Notes: generated from the letters alone by a model not told the origin. 64,000 bases of DNA from an uncultured Amylibacter sp. (GCA_905182285.1 CAJJAY010000016.1:19738-83737), one strand, 5' to 3'; positions 48,766-59,266 are shown, numbered from the stretch's first letter. Made by a program: numbers and translations.

Positions 48766-49343
48766 GTTGCCTCTTTTGTGCAATCTAAAAAATTCTGTAA
48801 CATTTTGTGCCCATGTTCTGACGCAATACTTTCAGGGTGGAACTGGCAACCATGAATAGGCAATGTTTTATGTTGAAGGCCCATTATTGTTCCATCTTTT
48901 AATTCTGCAGTCACTTCTAGGCAATCTGGGAGTGATTTTTTTTCAACTATTAATGAGTGGTAGCGCGTTGCTTCGAAAGGGCTTGGTAAATTTTTGAAAA
49001 TACCTTTACCGGTGTGATGCATATGGCCCATCTTACCATGGACTATTTCATGACACCGTACGACTTTTCCACCAAATGCTTGACCTATAGTTTGGTGGCC
49101 CAGACAGACCCCAATTAATGGTATTTTTGATGCAGCTGCTGCTTTAGTTAATTCAATGCAAATTCCTGCCTGTTCGGGATCACATGGCCCTGGCGATAAC
49201 ATTATATTATCAGGATTCATATTGATGGCATCTTTGACAGTTAATTCATCATTTCTTTTAACCACAACATCTTCCCCAAGTTCCCCTAGATAATGAACTA
49301 AGTTATAAGTAAAGCTATCATAGTTATCGATTAGTAGCAGCAT
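48762..49343 (-). CDS. trpG: Anthranilate synthase component II (glutamine amidotransferase)
   Basis: Class I glutaminase subunit, 193 residues. Triad: nucleophile Cys in [16 protein letters not shown], His and Glu in [27 protein letters not shown] opens the fold. It may also serve para-aminobenzoate synthesis, as amphibolic TrpG/PabA proteins do. It overlaps trpD by 4 bases and lies 44 bases downstream of trpE. Confidence 0.96.
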   Translation of the reverse strand: MLLLIDNYDSFTYNLVHYLGELGEDVVVKRNDELTVKDAINMNPDNIMLSPGPCDPEQAGICIELTKAAAASKIPLIGVCLGHQTIGQAFGGKVVRCHEIVHGKMGHMHHTGKGIFKNLPSPFEATRYHSLIVEKKSLPDCLEVTAELKDGTIMGLQHKTLPIHGCQFHPESIASEHGHKMLQNFLDCTKEAT

Positions 49344-49387
49344 ATTAAGTTTAGTCTTTCATAAGTTTAGAGAATTTATTCAATTTA

Positions 49388-50881
49388 TTAAATGTATTGG
49401 ATAGCAATTTTAGCTGCAGTTTGTAACGCCTTGGATTTATTTACAGTTTCATCGAATTCAGCTTCAGGGTCACTGTCAAAAACAACACCACCTCCAGCTT
49501 GAATATAAAGTTTATTATTTTTTGTTACGGCTGTTCTAAGCGCTATACATATGTCCATATCGCCATTGCTAGAAAAATACCCAACTCCTCCTCCGTACAC
49601 GCCGCGTTTCTCTACCTCAAGTTCATCTATTATTTCCATTGCCCTAACTTTGGGGGCACCAGATACTGTACCAGCCGGTAATCCAGCTAGTAAGGCTGAC
49701 AAAGCATCATTATCATCAGACAATGTGCCTATTACATTAGATACAATATGCATTACGTGGCTGTAGCGTTCTATAATGAATTGCTCATTTGGTTTTACAG
49801 AACCTATTTTGGCTACACGACCAACATCATTTCGACCTAAATCTAATAGCATTAAGTGCTCAGCTAGCTCTTTTTTATCAGCCAAAAGATCTAATTCATA
49901 TTTTTTATCTTCACTTAATGTTTTTCCACGAGGCCTCGTCCCAGCAATTGGACGAATAGTCACCTCATCATCTTTAACTCTCACAAGTATTTCTGGACTT
50001 GCACCTGTAACTTGGAAATCGCCAAAATTAAAATAAAACATATACGGTGATGGGTTTGTTCGTCTGAGTGCACGATATAATGAAAAGGGGGGTAAAGGAA
50101 AATCTACTGTCCATCTTTGACTTGGTACAACCTGGAAAATATCTCCAGATTTGATATAATTTTTTGCATCGTTTACCATCTGTAAATATTGCTCTTTGCT
50201 TACATTAGAAACTGGAGAGCCTACTTTTTTATTTGTTTGATTTTCTGAAACTCTAGAGAGTGGACGGTCAAGATCCTGTAGTGCATTTAAAACTCTATTT
50301 ACAGCATTTGAATGAGCAATTTCAGCACTTTGACCTTTTGAGTGCCAAGCTGGGCTAACTATCGTAAGTTCGTCTTTAACCCCGTCAACAATTACAATTA
50401 CAGATGGCCTAAGCATAATGGCGTCAGGTAGTTCTAACATGTCTTTGTTAACATTTGGTAAATGCTCAACTAACCTTATCATATCATAGCCTAAATAGCC
50501 AAATAATCCAGCAGCCATTGGAGGGAGATCTTCGGGAAGATCTATGGATGTTTCATCCAATATTTCTCTAAGTGAAGTTAAAGGGTCAATTTCTAAAGGG
50601 TTATATATTTCACTTCCAGATAGCGCTAAGCGGTTTATAGATGCTTTTTTACCATCACATCGCCAAATCAGATCTGGATTCATTCCAATAATTGAATAAC
50701 GCCCTTTCGAGTCTCCACCAGTAACACTTTCTAACATAAAACTATTTTGCTTTGCTTGTGCTAATTTAAGCATCAAAGAAACTGTTGTATCCAAATCTGC
50801 AGATAGTCGAGTGTAAACTAGATAATTTTTACCTTTTTCATATACTTTGCTAAAGCTATCAAGACTAGGAGTGATTTCCAT
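49388..50881 (-). CDS. trpE: Anthranilate synthase component I
   Basis: Chorismate-utilising subunit, 497 residues. The tryptophan feedback site matches FMLESVTGGDSKGRYSIIG; catalytic motifs are PFSLYRALRRTNPSPYMFY, PIAGTRPRGKT, LLDLGRNDVGRVA and GGGVGYFSSNGDMDICIALR. No leader peptide or attenuator is visible: only 3 bases separate it from the PpiD-like gene upstream, so it shares that transcript. Confidence 0.97.
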   Translation of the reverse strand: MEITPSLDSFSKVYEKGKNYLVYTRLSADLDTTVSLMLKLAQAKQNSFMLESVTGGDSKGRYSIIGMNPDLIWRCDGKKASINRLALSGSEIYNPLEIDPLTSLREILDETSIDLPEDLPPMAAGLFGYLGYDMIRLVEHLPNVNKDMLELPDAIMLRPSVIVIVDGVKDELTIVSPAWHSKGQSAEIAHSNAVNRVLNALQDLDRPLSRVSENQTNKKVGSPVSNVSKEQYLQMVNDAKNYIKSGDIFQVVPSQRWTVDFPLPPFSLYRALRRTNPSPYMFYFNFGDFQVTGASPEILVRVKDDEVTIRPIAGTRPRGKTLSEDKKYELDLLADKKELAEHLMLLDLGRNDVGRVAKIGSVKPNEQFIIERYSHVMHIVSNVIGTLSDDNDALSALLAGLPAGTVSGAPKVRAMEIIDELEVEKRGVYGGGVGYFSSNGDMDICIALRTAVTKNNKLYIQAGGGVVFDSDPEAEFDETVNKSKALQTAAKIAIQYI

Positions 50882-50884
50882 TTT

Positions 50885-52759
50885 TTAAAAACCTGTGCCG
50901 CCTAATATTTGTGTATTAATTTGATTTACTGCATTTTGATTTAAGGTCACTCCATCTCTATCTTTTAAGGCAGATGCAAATAACCTCAGTAAATCTCCAG
51001 TTACTTGATTGGATAATTGAAAGCCCACTTGCGAAAGTAATTCTTTATTTTCATCTGATTTTGCATCAAATTGTGTGATACTATTTAATCGAGCCAATAT
51101 CACAGTATCACCATTATCAATTTTGCTAGTTTTACCTACTTCATTCAAAAATAGTTGTTCGAGAAGTGTGCCTGGAATGTTGTCAATAAATTTATTTCTT
51201 TTTACACTATTAACGCTGTTTAATGGCAAACTTAGAGATTCAAATGTATTACCATTGTCTAATTTAATTACCAATTCGTCACCTAGTTTTAAAAGAGATT
51301 TTTTGTTTTCTGCATCAGACCAATTGTCAATAACTTGATTTTTCACTTTTTCAAATGGGCTTAAAGTTGGTTCTATTATCTTGTCTAAACGTAGAGCAAA
51401 TATGCCTCCATCTGACAATTCTTTTAATTCTGGGAAGTCGCCAATTTTAGAATTACTGGCTTCAGCTCTAAAGCCATCATAGGCTGCAATACCTTCTTCA
51501 GAATTGTCGTTATATGAAATTTTTCCAACTTCCATATCTGTATCTTTTGCAATTTCTTCTATTGTCAGGCCTTGTGCTAGAAGATCATCAATATCTGAAA
51601 TCATTTCATTTATTAATTTTCGGCTTTCAATACTTACATATTCAGCTGTTAGTTCTGCTTTAGCATCTTCAAGGCTTGTATTCTGCGGCTCAATAATAGC
51701 ATTTATTCTAAACAAAGCTTGGCCTAAACTTGTTTCAATTGGTCCGTAAATGCCTACATTTTCAGCATTGAATAATAGTTTATTGATATCCGCATCTAAT
51801 TGGCCTTCTTCAATATCGCCTAAATCAATATCTGTTTGTGTTAATCCGCGTTTTTCAGCTACTTCATTAAAGGTAATTTCTTCTTGTGCTATTTGATTTT
51901 TTACTTTTTTTGCTGTTTCTAGAGTATCAAATATAATTCTATCAACTATCCTTCTGGCTGGTTTATTGAAGCGATCGGGCTGGCTGTCATATTCTTCTTT
52001 TATTGAATTTTTAGGAATTTCAATTTTTTTAGACAGCATATCAGGACTTAATAATACATAGGTAATTTCACGTGTTAGTGGTGTTGTGTATAAAGCGTGA
52101 TTATTATCATAAAATTTAATTAATTCCTCACTCGTTGGATCATTGGCTAGTTTACTTAAAAAAGTTTTGTTTATACTTGTCCAATCAAAGCTTCTTTCTT
52201 CACGAGCATATTTAATTAAAGTCATTGCGTGAGATGATGGTGATTTTGTACCTGTAGCTACTGCACCTTCAATTAAACTCCGAGCGATGGCTTTTCGAGT
52301 TTGTAATTCGTATTCTTTCGTATTCAGACCACTATTTTCTAATGCAAATTCATATGCTTCTTTATTAAATTTTCCATCTACGCTCGTAAAGGTTGGGGTT
52401 GCTACGATTTCCTCAGCTACCAAATCATCTCCAACACTGATTGTTAGGCGATTAGCTTCATTAGACAATGCTGCACTTGATACGACGTTTTCTAATGCTT
52501 CTGCCTGCAAACCATAAGCTGAAACCTCTTGGCTTGTTATTTGCCTTCCAATTTGACGTGAAATACTTTGAACAGTATTTCTTAAACTTTGTGCATATGA
52601 AGTAACTGGAATAGGCTCTTCTCCTACCTTGCCAATAGAGCTTATTCGCGAACCATCAACACCACCTGAAGCAACGCCAACAAGGCCCAAAGCAAGTAGA
52701 CCTAATAATCCATAAACAAACGGTTGATTTTTTTTACTAATACGCATTGAAGAAAGCAT
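50885..52759 (-). CDS. Periplasmic PpiD/SurA-like chaperone-isomerase
   Basis: A 624-residue membrane-anchored periplasmic folding factor. One transmembrane helix (about 14-34, QPFVYGLLGLLALGLVGVA) is followed by a SurA-N-like chaperone region (to about 215) and a parvulin-like domain near 270-360 whose motif is degenerate (VAEKRGLTQTDIDLGDIEEGQL instead of the usual GG-DLG). Rhodobacterales have this gene just upstream of trpE. Isomerase activity is doubtful; chaperone action at the Sec exit is likely. Confidence 0.85.
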   Translation of the reverse strand: MLSSMRISKKNQPFVYGLLGLLALGLVGVASGGVDGSRISSIGKVGEEPIPVTSYAQSLRNTVQSISRQIGRQITSQEVSAYGLQAEALENVVSSAALSNEANRLTISVGDDLVAEEIVATPTFTSVDGKFNKEAYEFALENSGLNTKEYELQTRKAIARSLIEGAVATGTKSPSSHAMTLIKYAREERSFDWTSINKTFLSKLANDPTSEELIKFYDNNHALYTTPLTREITYVLLSPDMLSKKIEIPKNSIKEEYDSQPDRFNKPARRIVDRIIFDTLETAKKVKNQIAQEEITFNEVAEKRGLTQTDIDLGDIEEGQLDADINKLLFNAENVGIYGPIETSLGQALFRINAIIEPQNTSLEDAKAELTAEYVSIESRKLINEMISDIDDLLAQGLTIEEIAKDTDMEVGKISYNDNSEEGIAAYDGFRAEASNSKIGDFPELKELSDGGIFALRLDKIIEPTLSPFEKVKNQVIDNWSDAENKKSLLKLGDELVIKLDNGNTFESLSLPLNSVNSVKRNKFIDNIPGTLLEQLFLNEVGKTSKIDNGDTVILARLNSITQFDAKSDENKELLSQVGFQLSNQVTGDLLRLFASALKDRDGVTLNQNAVNQINTQILGGTGF

Positions 52760-52888
52760 TAATTTAGACCTTTAAAAAATTAAGTTAAGACGTTTTAGGC
52801 AACTGTCTGCCGCGTGGCAAGTTAAGAGTGCAAGAACTTGTAATTTTGATACCTTGACTGTGACTAATATTTATTAGATTAGAACGTT

Positions 52889-54712
52889 ATGGCAAAACCT
52901 CCAATCCTTACATTAACTGATATCACACTCTCTTTTGGGGGCAACCCAGTCTTTGATGCTCTTGGTATGACTGTACAAGAGAATGATAGAGTATGCTTAG
53001 TTGGTCGAAATGGATCAGGTAAATCAACTTTAATGAAGGTAATTGCAGGATTAATAGAACCTGATCAGGGTAATATTTTCTTAAGGCCTGGTCAAAAAGT
53101 TGGATATATGGATCAGCATCCTGATTTATCGGCTTATGATACATTGGGTGATTATGCGAGATCAGAAATTGACCCTATTGATACATATAAAGTTGATATC
53201 ATTGCAGAAGGATTAAAATTGAACCTAGAAGCGCCACCGAAAACTGCTTCTGGAGGTGAAAGACGAAGAGCTGCACTTGTAAAAATTATGGCAGAAGAGC
53301 CTGAGCTAATGCTTTTAGACGAACCTACTAATCACCTTGATATAGAAGCAATACAATGGTTGGAGGCTGAATTGCGCCAAACTAAAAAAGCTTTTATTTT
53401 AATATCTCATGATAGAGCTTTTTTACGAAATTTAACACGCGCAACTCTATGGGTGGATCGTGGAAAAGTGCACCAAAATCCTAAAGGTTTTGAAGCATTT
53501 GAAGATTGGCGTGATAAAAAATATGACGAAGAAGATCAGCAGCGTCACAAATTAAATCGCCTAATAAAATCTGAAGCTCGATGGGCTGTTGAGGGAATTT
53601 CTGCACGAAGAAAACGCAACCAAGGTCGTGTAAGGCGATTATTGGACTTAAAGGATGAACGCTCGGGACAAATTAAGCGACAAGGAGCAGCTGCAATGGA
53701 ATTTGCAGATAGCCCAAAATCAGGTAAATTGGTAGTTGATATCAATAATATTTCAAAAACTTTTGAAGATAAAAATATTGTTAATAATTTATCTATTAAA
53801 GTTACTAGAGGTGAAAGAATTGCTTTAGTTGGACCAAATGGCATAGGCAAAACAACAGTTTTGAATATATTAACTGGAATACTAGAGCCAGATACAGGAA
53901 CTGTTAAGCTGGGAGTTAACCTTTTAACAGCAATTTTTGATCAGAACCGTTCAGCATTAAAACCTGAGCAAACGCTATGGGAAAGTTTAACTGAAGATAA
54001 AGATTTAGGAGTTTCTGGCAAAAATGATCAAATTATGGTTCGTGGTAAGCCAAAACATGTTGTTGGTTATCTAAAAGAGTTTTTGTTTGATGAAAATCAA
54101 GCTCGTGGTCCAGTATCAGTATTGTCTGGTGGTGAAAAAGCACGATTGTTACTATCTAGAATAATGGCTAGAGAGAGCAATCTGTTGGTAATGGATGAGC
54201 CAACGAATGATTTAGATGTAGAAACATTAGACTTATTACAAGAAATACTAGATAGCTATGATGGGACTGTATTATTAGTAAGTCATGACAGAGATTTTTT
54301 AGATAGAGTGGCAACTACCACACTAGCTTTTGAGGGTAATGGAAAAGTTATTCCTTATGCCGGTGGTTGGAGTGACTATCAATCACAAAAAAAATTACGA
54401 TATTCTGATACAAACCAAACAAAAGATATTAAAAAGAAATCGCGTAAAAATAATAGCTTAGCTAGCAATCCTAATAATAAGGTATCTATTACATTTGCTC
54501 AATTAGATCGCCTTGGCAAACTACCTAATCTTATTGAGCGAAATGAAAAAGAAATTGCCAAATTAGAAGAATTTCTTTCACAAGAAAATTTATTTAACGA
54601 TTATCCTGAAAAATTTCAGAAAGCTACTGATGGCTTAATAGAAAGGCATGAAGTGTTGGCTAATCTAGAAAATGAATGGATTGAGCTGGAATCTTTAAGT
54701 CAAGAAGTTTGA
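52889..54712 (+). CDS. ABC-F family ATPase (Uup-like)
   Basis: A soluble tandem ATPase of 607 residues without membrane domains. First cassette: Walker A GRNGSGKST at 39-47, SGGERRRAALVKIMA, LLLDEPTNHLD. Second: GPNGIGKTT, LSGGEKARLLLSRIMA, LVMDEPTNDLD. A linker of about 80 residues lies between, rich in Arg and Lys, and a C-terminal coiled coil covers about 535-600, as in Uup. ABC-F proteins act on ribosomes; Uup is also linked to transposon excision and branched DNA. It ends one base before the convergent Lrp gene. Confidence 0.92.
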   Translation: MAKPPILTLTDITLSFGGNPVFDALGMTVQENDRVCLVGRNGSGKSTLMKVIAGLIEPDQGNIFLRPGQKVGYMDQHPDLSAYDTLGDYARSEIDPIDTYKVDIIAEGLKLNLEAPPKTASGGERRRAALVKIMAEEPELMLLDEPTNHLDIEAIQWLEAELRQTKKAFILISHDRAFLRNLTRATLWVDRGKVHQNPKGFEAFEDWRDKKYDEEDQQRHKLNRLIKSEARWAVEGISARRKRNQGRVRRLLDLKDERSGQIKRQGAAAMEFADSPKSGKLVVDINNISKTFEDKNIVNNLSIKVTRGERIALVGPNGIGKTTVLNILTGILEPDTGTVKLGVNLLTAIFDQNRSALKPEQTLWESLTEDKDLGVSGKNDQIMVRGKPKHVVGYLKEFLFDENQARGPVSVLSGGEKARLLLSRIMARESNLLVMDEPTNDLDVETLDLLQEILDSYDGTVLLVSHDRDFLDRVATTTLAFEGNGKVIPYAGGWSDYQSQKKLRYSDTNQTKDIKKKSRKNNSLASNPNNKVSITFAQLDRLGKLPNLIERNEKEIAKLEEFLSQENLFNDYPEKFQKATDGLIERHEVLANLENEWIELESLSQEV

Positions 54713-54713
54713 T

Positions 54714-55136
54714 TTATGTATATTTTGTTGACAAAAACAAACTAGTTTCAGAGTTTTTAACCCCAGAAAACTTTCTTATTTTAGTTAGAACTGTATCTAA
54801 TTCTTCTAAGCTTTGTGTCCCTATATCCACTATTATATCCCACTTTCCATTTGTGGTGTGGACAGCTTTAACTTGTTGCAGGAATAAGAGTTTTTTTTGA
54901 ATAATATTAGCACCAGTTCCTTCAATTTGAAGCATAATTAAGCCATGTACTGGTGAAGATTTCAAATCTGATCTAGTAATTATGGTAAAGCCTACTATTT
55001 CCTCACTTTGTATAAGTTTATTAATTTTATTTCGAACAGTTGTTCTCGTTATAGTGAGTTCTTCAGCAATATTTGATATGCTTGCTCTAGAATTTTTTTT
55101 TAATAAATTTAAAATTTTATTATCCATATTGTTCAT
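54714..55136 (-). CDS. Lrp/AsnC family transcriptional regulator
   Basis: A 140-residue one-domain-pair regulator: HTH at about 5-60 (ILNLLKKNSRASISNIAEELTITRTTVRNKI) and a RAM ligand-binding domain from about 65 (VHGLIMLQIEG, VKAVHTTNGKWDIIVDIG). It is divergent from the arginase and ornithine cyclodeaminase genes with only 86 bases between, so it probably regulates them in response to arginine or ornithine, as ArgP/PutR-type Lrp proteins regulate their neighbours. The ligand is inferred. Confidence 0.9.
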   Translation of the reverse strand: MNNMDNKILNLLKKNSRASISNIAEELTITRTTVRNKINKLIQSEEIVGFTIITRSDLKSSPVHGLIMLQIEGTGANIIQKKLLFLQQVKAVHTTNGKWDIIVDIGTQSLEELDTVLTKIRKFSGVKNSETSLFLSTKYT

Positions 55137-55222
55137 TTTAAATGTCCATTGTGAGTAATTTTATGTGTTTATGTGCAATTTATTAGGTTATAATTATCCA
55201 TTTATATAATTAAAATATTGAT

Positions 55223-56152
55223 ATGGCTAATAAAAAATATTCGTTAATAGGTGTTCCATTGGACTGTGGAAAAATTGCTAATGGTTGCTTGATGGGCCCT
55301 GATGCTTATCGGACTGCTGGAATTGTTGAAATGATTGATGCCTTAGGCCATGAAGTAGAGGACTTTGGAAATATTTGTCCTGAAAAAAGTTTTAAAAATA
55401 AAAAAAACTTTTCTAAAATATATAAGTTAGACGAAAATATAGCATGGATAAAAAAAATTTCTGCCATTGCACAAGATAAAGTATTGAATTCTATTCCAGT
55501 TTTTATGGGCGGAGACCATGCATTATCTTCAGGTTCAGTTTCTGGTATTTCTGCTTTTGCAAAAAGAGCAAATAGGCCATTATTTGTATTATGGTTAGAT
55601 GCGCATCCAGATTTTCACACACTTAAATCATCATTAAGTGGTAATCTACATGGTACGCCAGTTGCATATTTTACAGGGCAATTAGGATTTGAAAAATTTC
55701 CTCATTTAGAAGCTCCAATCCCGTATGAAAATATTTTAATGCTTGGTTTGAGATCAGTTGATAGTTTTGAAAAACATACTTTACAAGAATTATCTATATC
55801 TACAATTGATATGAGATATATCGATGAATTTGGAATAAAAGATCCATTAGGAAAATTTCTTGCGCATGTAAAAGATGTTAACGGAATGCTTCATGTATCT
55901 CTTGATGTTGATTTTTTAGATCCAATTATCGCACCTGCTGTTGGAACTACTGTTCCAGGAGGCGCAACAATAAGAGAAGCACACTTAGTCATGGAAATGT
56001 TGCACGATAGTGACCTAATGACTTCAATAGACTTAGTAGAATTAAATCCTTTTCTTGATAATAAAGGTCAAACTGCCCTCGTTATGGTCGATTTATTGGC
56101 ATCAGCTTTAGGTAGAAGAATTTTTGATAAATCAAACTCGTCATATGTTTAA
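55223..56152 (+). CDS. Arginase
   Basis: Hydrolyses arginine to ornithine and urea. 309 residues with the full manganese ligand set: His99 in GGDHALSSG, Asp126, His128 and Asp130 in DAHPDFHT, and Asp residues in LDVDFLDPIIAPAVG. LDCGKIANGCLMGPDAYR near the N-terminus fits the arginase/RocF branch rather than agmatinase. It is followed 72 bases later by ornithine cyclodeaminase, giving an arginine-to-proline route. A TATAAT at 55189-55194 could be its -10 element. Confidence 0.93.
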   Translation: MANKKYSLIGVPLDCGKIANGCLMGPDAYRTAGIVEMIDALGHEVEDFGNICPEKSFKNKKNFSKIYKLDENIAWIKKISAIAQDKVLNSIPVFMGGDHALSSGSVSGISAFAKRANRPLFVLWLDAHPDFHTLKSSLSGNLHGTPVAYFTGQLGFEKFPHLEAPIPYENILMLGLRSVDSFEKHTLQELSISTIDMRYIDEFGIKDPLGKFLAHVKDVNGMLHVSLDVDFLDPIIAPAVGTTVPGGATIREAHLVMEMLHDSDLMTSIDLVELNPFLDNKGQTALVMVDLLASALGRRIFDKSNSSYV

Positions 56153-56224
56153 ACATATTAATAGTATTCATATAAATATTTTTGGCCTTAAACCAAAATT
56201 TTTTAATTAAGGAATAACAATAAA

Positions 56225-57274
56225 ATGCACAAACCATCCAATAAAGCTCTAGTTCCATTCGTTTCGGTGGATAATATGATGGCACTAGTTAATTATATTG
56301 GAATAGAGAAATTTCTCATTGATCTATCTTCTGAAATAGAAGCTGATTTTAAGAGATGGTCACTATTTGATAAAACTCCAAGAGTAGCTTCTCATTCTGA
56401 TGTTGGTGTAATTGAATTGATGCCAACAAGTGATGGAGAAATGTATGGTTTTAAATACGTAAATGGACATCCTAAAAATACAAAAGTAGGTCTTCAAACC
56501 GTTACTGCATTTGGTTTATTAGCAGAAGTAAAAACTGGCTATCCTAAATTATTAAGTGAAATGACTTTGCTAACAGCATTACGAACAGCCGCTACTTCAG
56601 CTCTTGCTGCAAAGTATTTGGCACCAAAAAATTCAAAAATTATGGCTATGATTGGAAATGGGGCTCAATCTGAGTTTCAATGCATTGCATTTAAAGCAAT
56701 TTGTGGCATCAAACAGGTTCGTCTTTATGACATTGATGCAAACGCTACAAGCAAGACTTTTGTAAATTTATCCAACTGTGGATTGGATGTAGTAAAATGC
56801 ATATCAGCTCAAGAAGCTATATTAAATTCAGACATAATATCAACTTGCACAGCGGATAAACAATTGGCAACTATTTTAACAGACAACATGGTTGGTGCAG
56901 GGGTTCATATTAATGCCATTGGAGGGGATTGTCCTGGAAAAACAGAATTACATAAAAATATTTTATTACGCTCCAGTATTTTTGTAGAATATCCACCACA
57001 AACAAGAATTGAAGGCGAGATACAGCAATTAGAAAAAAATTACCCTGTTACCGAGTTATGGGAAGTAATGACACAAAAATCAAAAGGTCGAATAAACGAT
57101 AGTCAAATTACATTATTTGATTCAGTTGGTTTTGCAATTGAAGATTTTTCAGCTTTAAAATTCTTATTAAAAAAAATAAATAATACTAGCTTTTTTGAAA
57201 AATTAGATATGTTAGCTGATCCTGATGATCCAAGAGATTTATTTGGGATGCTTCATAGAGCAAAAAAAGTTTAG
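56225..57274 (+). CDS. Ornithine cyclodeaminase
   Basis: NAD-dependent conversion of ornithine to proline and ammonia. 349 residues of the OCD/mu-crystallin family, with KYVNGHPKNTKVGLQTVTAFG (ligand loop), ALRTAATSALAAKYLAP, and the dinucleotide motif MIGNGAQSEFQ. The C-terminal helical tail matches the longer bacterial OCD rather than alanine or lysine variants. It forms a two-gene pathway with arginase. Its last bases form half of a hairpin shared with parE. Confidence 0.93.
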   Translation: MHKPSNKALVPFVSVDNMMALVNYIGIEKFLIDLSSEIEADFKRWSLFDKTPRVASHSDVGVIELMPTSDGEMYGFKYVNGHPKNTKVGLQTVTAFGLLAEVKTGYPKLLSEMTLLTALRTAATSALAAKYLAPKNSKIMAMIGNGAQSEFQCIAFKAICGIKQVRLYDIDANATSKTFVNLSNCGLDVVKCISAQEAILNSDIISTCTADKQLATILTDNMVGAGVHINAIGGDCPGKTELHKNILLRSSIFVEYPPQTRIEGEIQQLEKNYPVTELWEVMTQKSKGRINDSQITLFDSVGFAIEDFSALKFLLKKINNTSFFEKLDMLADPDDPRDLFGMLHRAKKV

Positions 57275-57286
57275 TTGGAACTAAAC
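57269..57286 (-). terminator. Hairpin at the ocd/parE junction, terminator for parE
   Basis: GTTTAGTT at 57269-57276 and AACTAAAC at 57279-57286 pair. On the minus strand the stem is followed by seven T residues (the A-run at 57262-57268), a terminator for parE. It lies across the last codon of one gene and the stop codons of both. Confidence 0.55.
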
Positions 57287-59266
57287 ATCAAGATCTTCAA
57301 CAAACTTTGCATTCTCTTGTATGTATTGGAACCTTAATTCTGGTTTTTTTCCCATCAGCCTGTCGACTAAGTCATCTGTTTGGCCCGGTTCATCTTCATC
57401 GATATTAATTTGTATTAATTGTCTGGATGCTTTGTTCATTGTTGTTTCTTTTAGGTCTTTAGCATCCATTTCACCAAGACCTTTAAATCTAGATATATCA
57501 ATACGCCCTCTGCCACCCAAACCTTTTTCAAGCATCTTGTTTTTTTCTATATCATCCATACAATAGACCCGCTTTGCACCTTGTGTAAGACGGAACAATG
57601 GTGGGCAAGCCATATAGAGATGCCCGTTATCAATAAGTGGACGCATTTGGGTGAAGAAAAAAGTCATCAGCAGCGATGCAATATGTGCACCATCTACATC
57701 AGCATCTGTCATTATGATTATTTTTTCATATCTTAAATCATCAATATTAAACTTTGTTCCTGTTTGGACACCAAGGGCCTGGCAGAGGTCGTTGATTTCA
57801 TTGTTTGCAGACATTTTATTGCTTGCTGCACCTAAAACATTTAAAATTTTACCTCTTAAAGGTAAAAGGGCTTGAGTTTTTCTGTCTCTAGCCATTTTGG
57901 CGGACCCACCTGCTGAATCTCCTTCAACAATAAAAAGTTCTGTACCTTCTCGTATATTATTGGAGCAATCAGTAAGTTTACCAGGCAATCGAAGTTTTTT
58001 TGTTGCAGATTTTCTAGCAGTATCTTTTTCTTGTTTTCTTCTTAGACGTTCTTCAGCTTTCAAAACCATATAGTCCAGAATTGCACCAGCAGGTTTATTA
58101 TTTGATGCTAACCAATTATCAAAGTGGTCTCTTACAGAGTTTTCCACCCATTTTATTGCTTCTGTTGTCGCAAGGCGATCTTTAGTTTGACCAACAAATT
58201 TTGGTTCAGAAATAAAGCAAGAAACTAATGCGCAACCTCCACCCATAACGTCTTCTCTGGATATAGATGAAGATTTTTTATTATTTGTCAGTTCGCCGTA
58301 AGCTTTTATACCTTTTAATATAGCTGACCAAAACCCACTTTCGTGAGTACCACCTTCCGGGGTAGGAACGGTATTGCAATATGATTGGGTGAAACTATCT
58401 CGAGATGGTGTCCAGTTTATTGCCCATTCAATATTTCCAATAGTATTTTGTCCAAACTTTTCAGAAAATTGAACTTTACCGGCAAATGGAATTTCTGAAT
58501 ATACGGAAGAACCTTCTAATCTCTCATTTAAATAATCTGCAAGTCCGTTTGGAAACCTAAAGGTATCTAAGAGGAGTGTTTCATCATTTGGCTCTAGGCA
58601 TTCTGCATCTACTTTCCATCTAATTTCTACGCCTGAAAATAGATAAGCTTTTGATTTTGCCATTTCATAGAGACGTTTTGCTTTAAATTTTATAGTTTTT
58701 CCAAATATTTCTGGATCAGGATGAAATGTAACGCTTGTTCCACGTCGATTTTGTATTGCACCAAGGTTTTCTAATTTTCCTTGGGGTAATCCACGTGAAA
58801 ACTCTAATGAGTATAATTCTCTATTTTTTGCAACTTCTACTCTAACAAAATCAGAAAGAGCGTTTACTACAGATGAACCAACTCCATGCAAGCCCCCAGA
58901 AGTTTCATAGTTTTCCCCAGAAAACTTCCCACCAGCATTCAGGGTGCAGAATATAATTTCAAGAGCAGATTTATCTGGAAATTTTGGGTGCATATCAACT
59001 GGTATTCCGCGACCATTGTCCCTTACTGTTACATGGAAGTTTTTGTGTAATTCAACTTCAATCCATGTTGCATGCCCAGCTACGGCTTCATCCATTGAAT
59101 TATCAATAATTTCTGCAACCATATGATGTAATGCACGGTCATCAGTTCCACCTATATACATGCCAGGGCGTAATCTTACATGCTCCATATCTTCTAAAAC
59201 CTGAATAGAGGAAGCGTCGTAAGACTTATCTAAGGGGATTTCATCTGAAAATAGATTATCGGCCAT
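57281..59266 (-). CDS. parE: DNA topoisomerase IV subunit B
   Basis: ATPase subunit of topoisomerase IV, for chromosome decatenation. GHKL ATPase motifs: EIIDNSMDEAVAG (catalytic Glu), VRDNGRGIPVDMH, GGLHGVGSSVVNALS; the TOPRIM part has EGDSAGGSAKMARDRKTQALLPLRG and IIIMTDADVDGAHI. At 661 residues it is shorter than GyrB and lacks the long GyrB insertion, so I prefer ParE. parC is not adjacent. Confidence 0.92.
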   Translation of the reverse strand: MADNLFSDEIPLDKSYDASSIQVLEDMEHVRLRPGMYIGGTDDRALHHMVAEIIDNSMDEAVAGHATWIEVELHKNFHVTVRDNGRGIPVDMHPKFPDKSALEIIFCTLNAGGKFSGENYETSGGLHGVGSSVVNALSDFVRVEVAKNRELYSLEFSRGLPQGKLENLGAIQNRRGTSVTFHPDPEIFGKTIKFKAKRLYEMAKSKAYLFSGVEIRWKVDAECLEPNDETLLLDTFRFPNGLADYLNERLEGSSVYSEIPFAGKVQFSEKFGQNTIGNIEWAINWTPSRDSFTQSYCNTVPTPEGGTHESGFWSAILKGIKAYGELTNNKKSSSISREDVMGGGCALVSCFISEPKFVGQTKDRLATTEAIKWVENSVRDHFDNWLASNNKPAGAILDYMVLKAEERLRRKQEKDTARKSATKKLRLPGKLTDCSNNIREGTELFIVEGDSAGGSAKMARDRKTQALLPLRGKILNVLGAASNKMSANNEINDLCQALGVQTGTKFNIDDLRYEKIIIMTDADVDGAHIASLLMTFFFTQMRPLIDNGHLYMACPPLFRLTQGAKRVYCMDDIEKNKMLEKGLGGRGRIDISRFKGLGEMDAKDLKETTMNKASRQLIQINIDEDEPGQTDDLVDRLMGKKPELRFQYIQENAKFVEDLDV

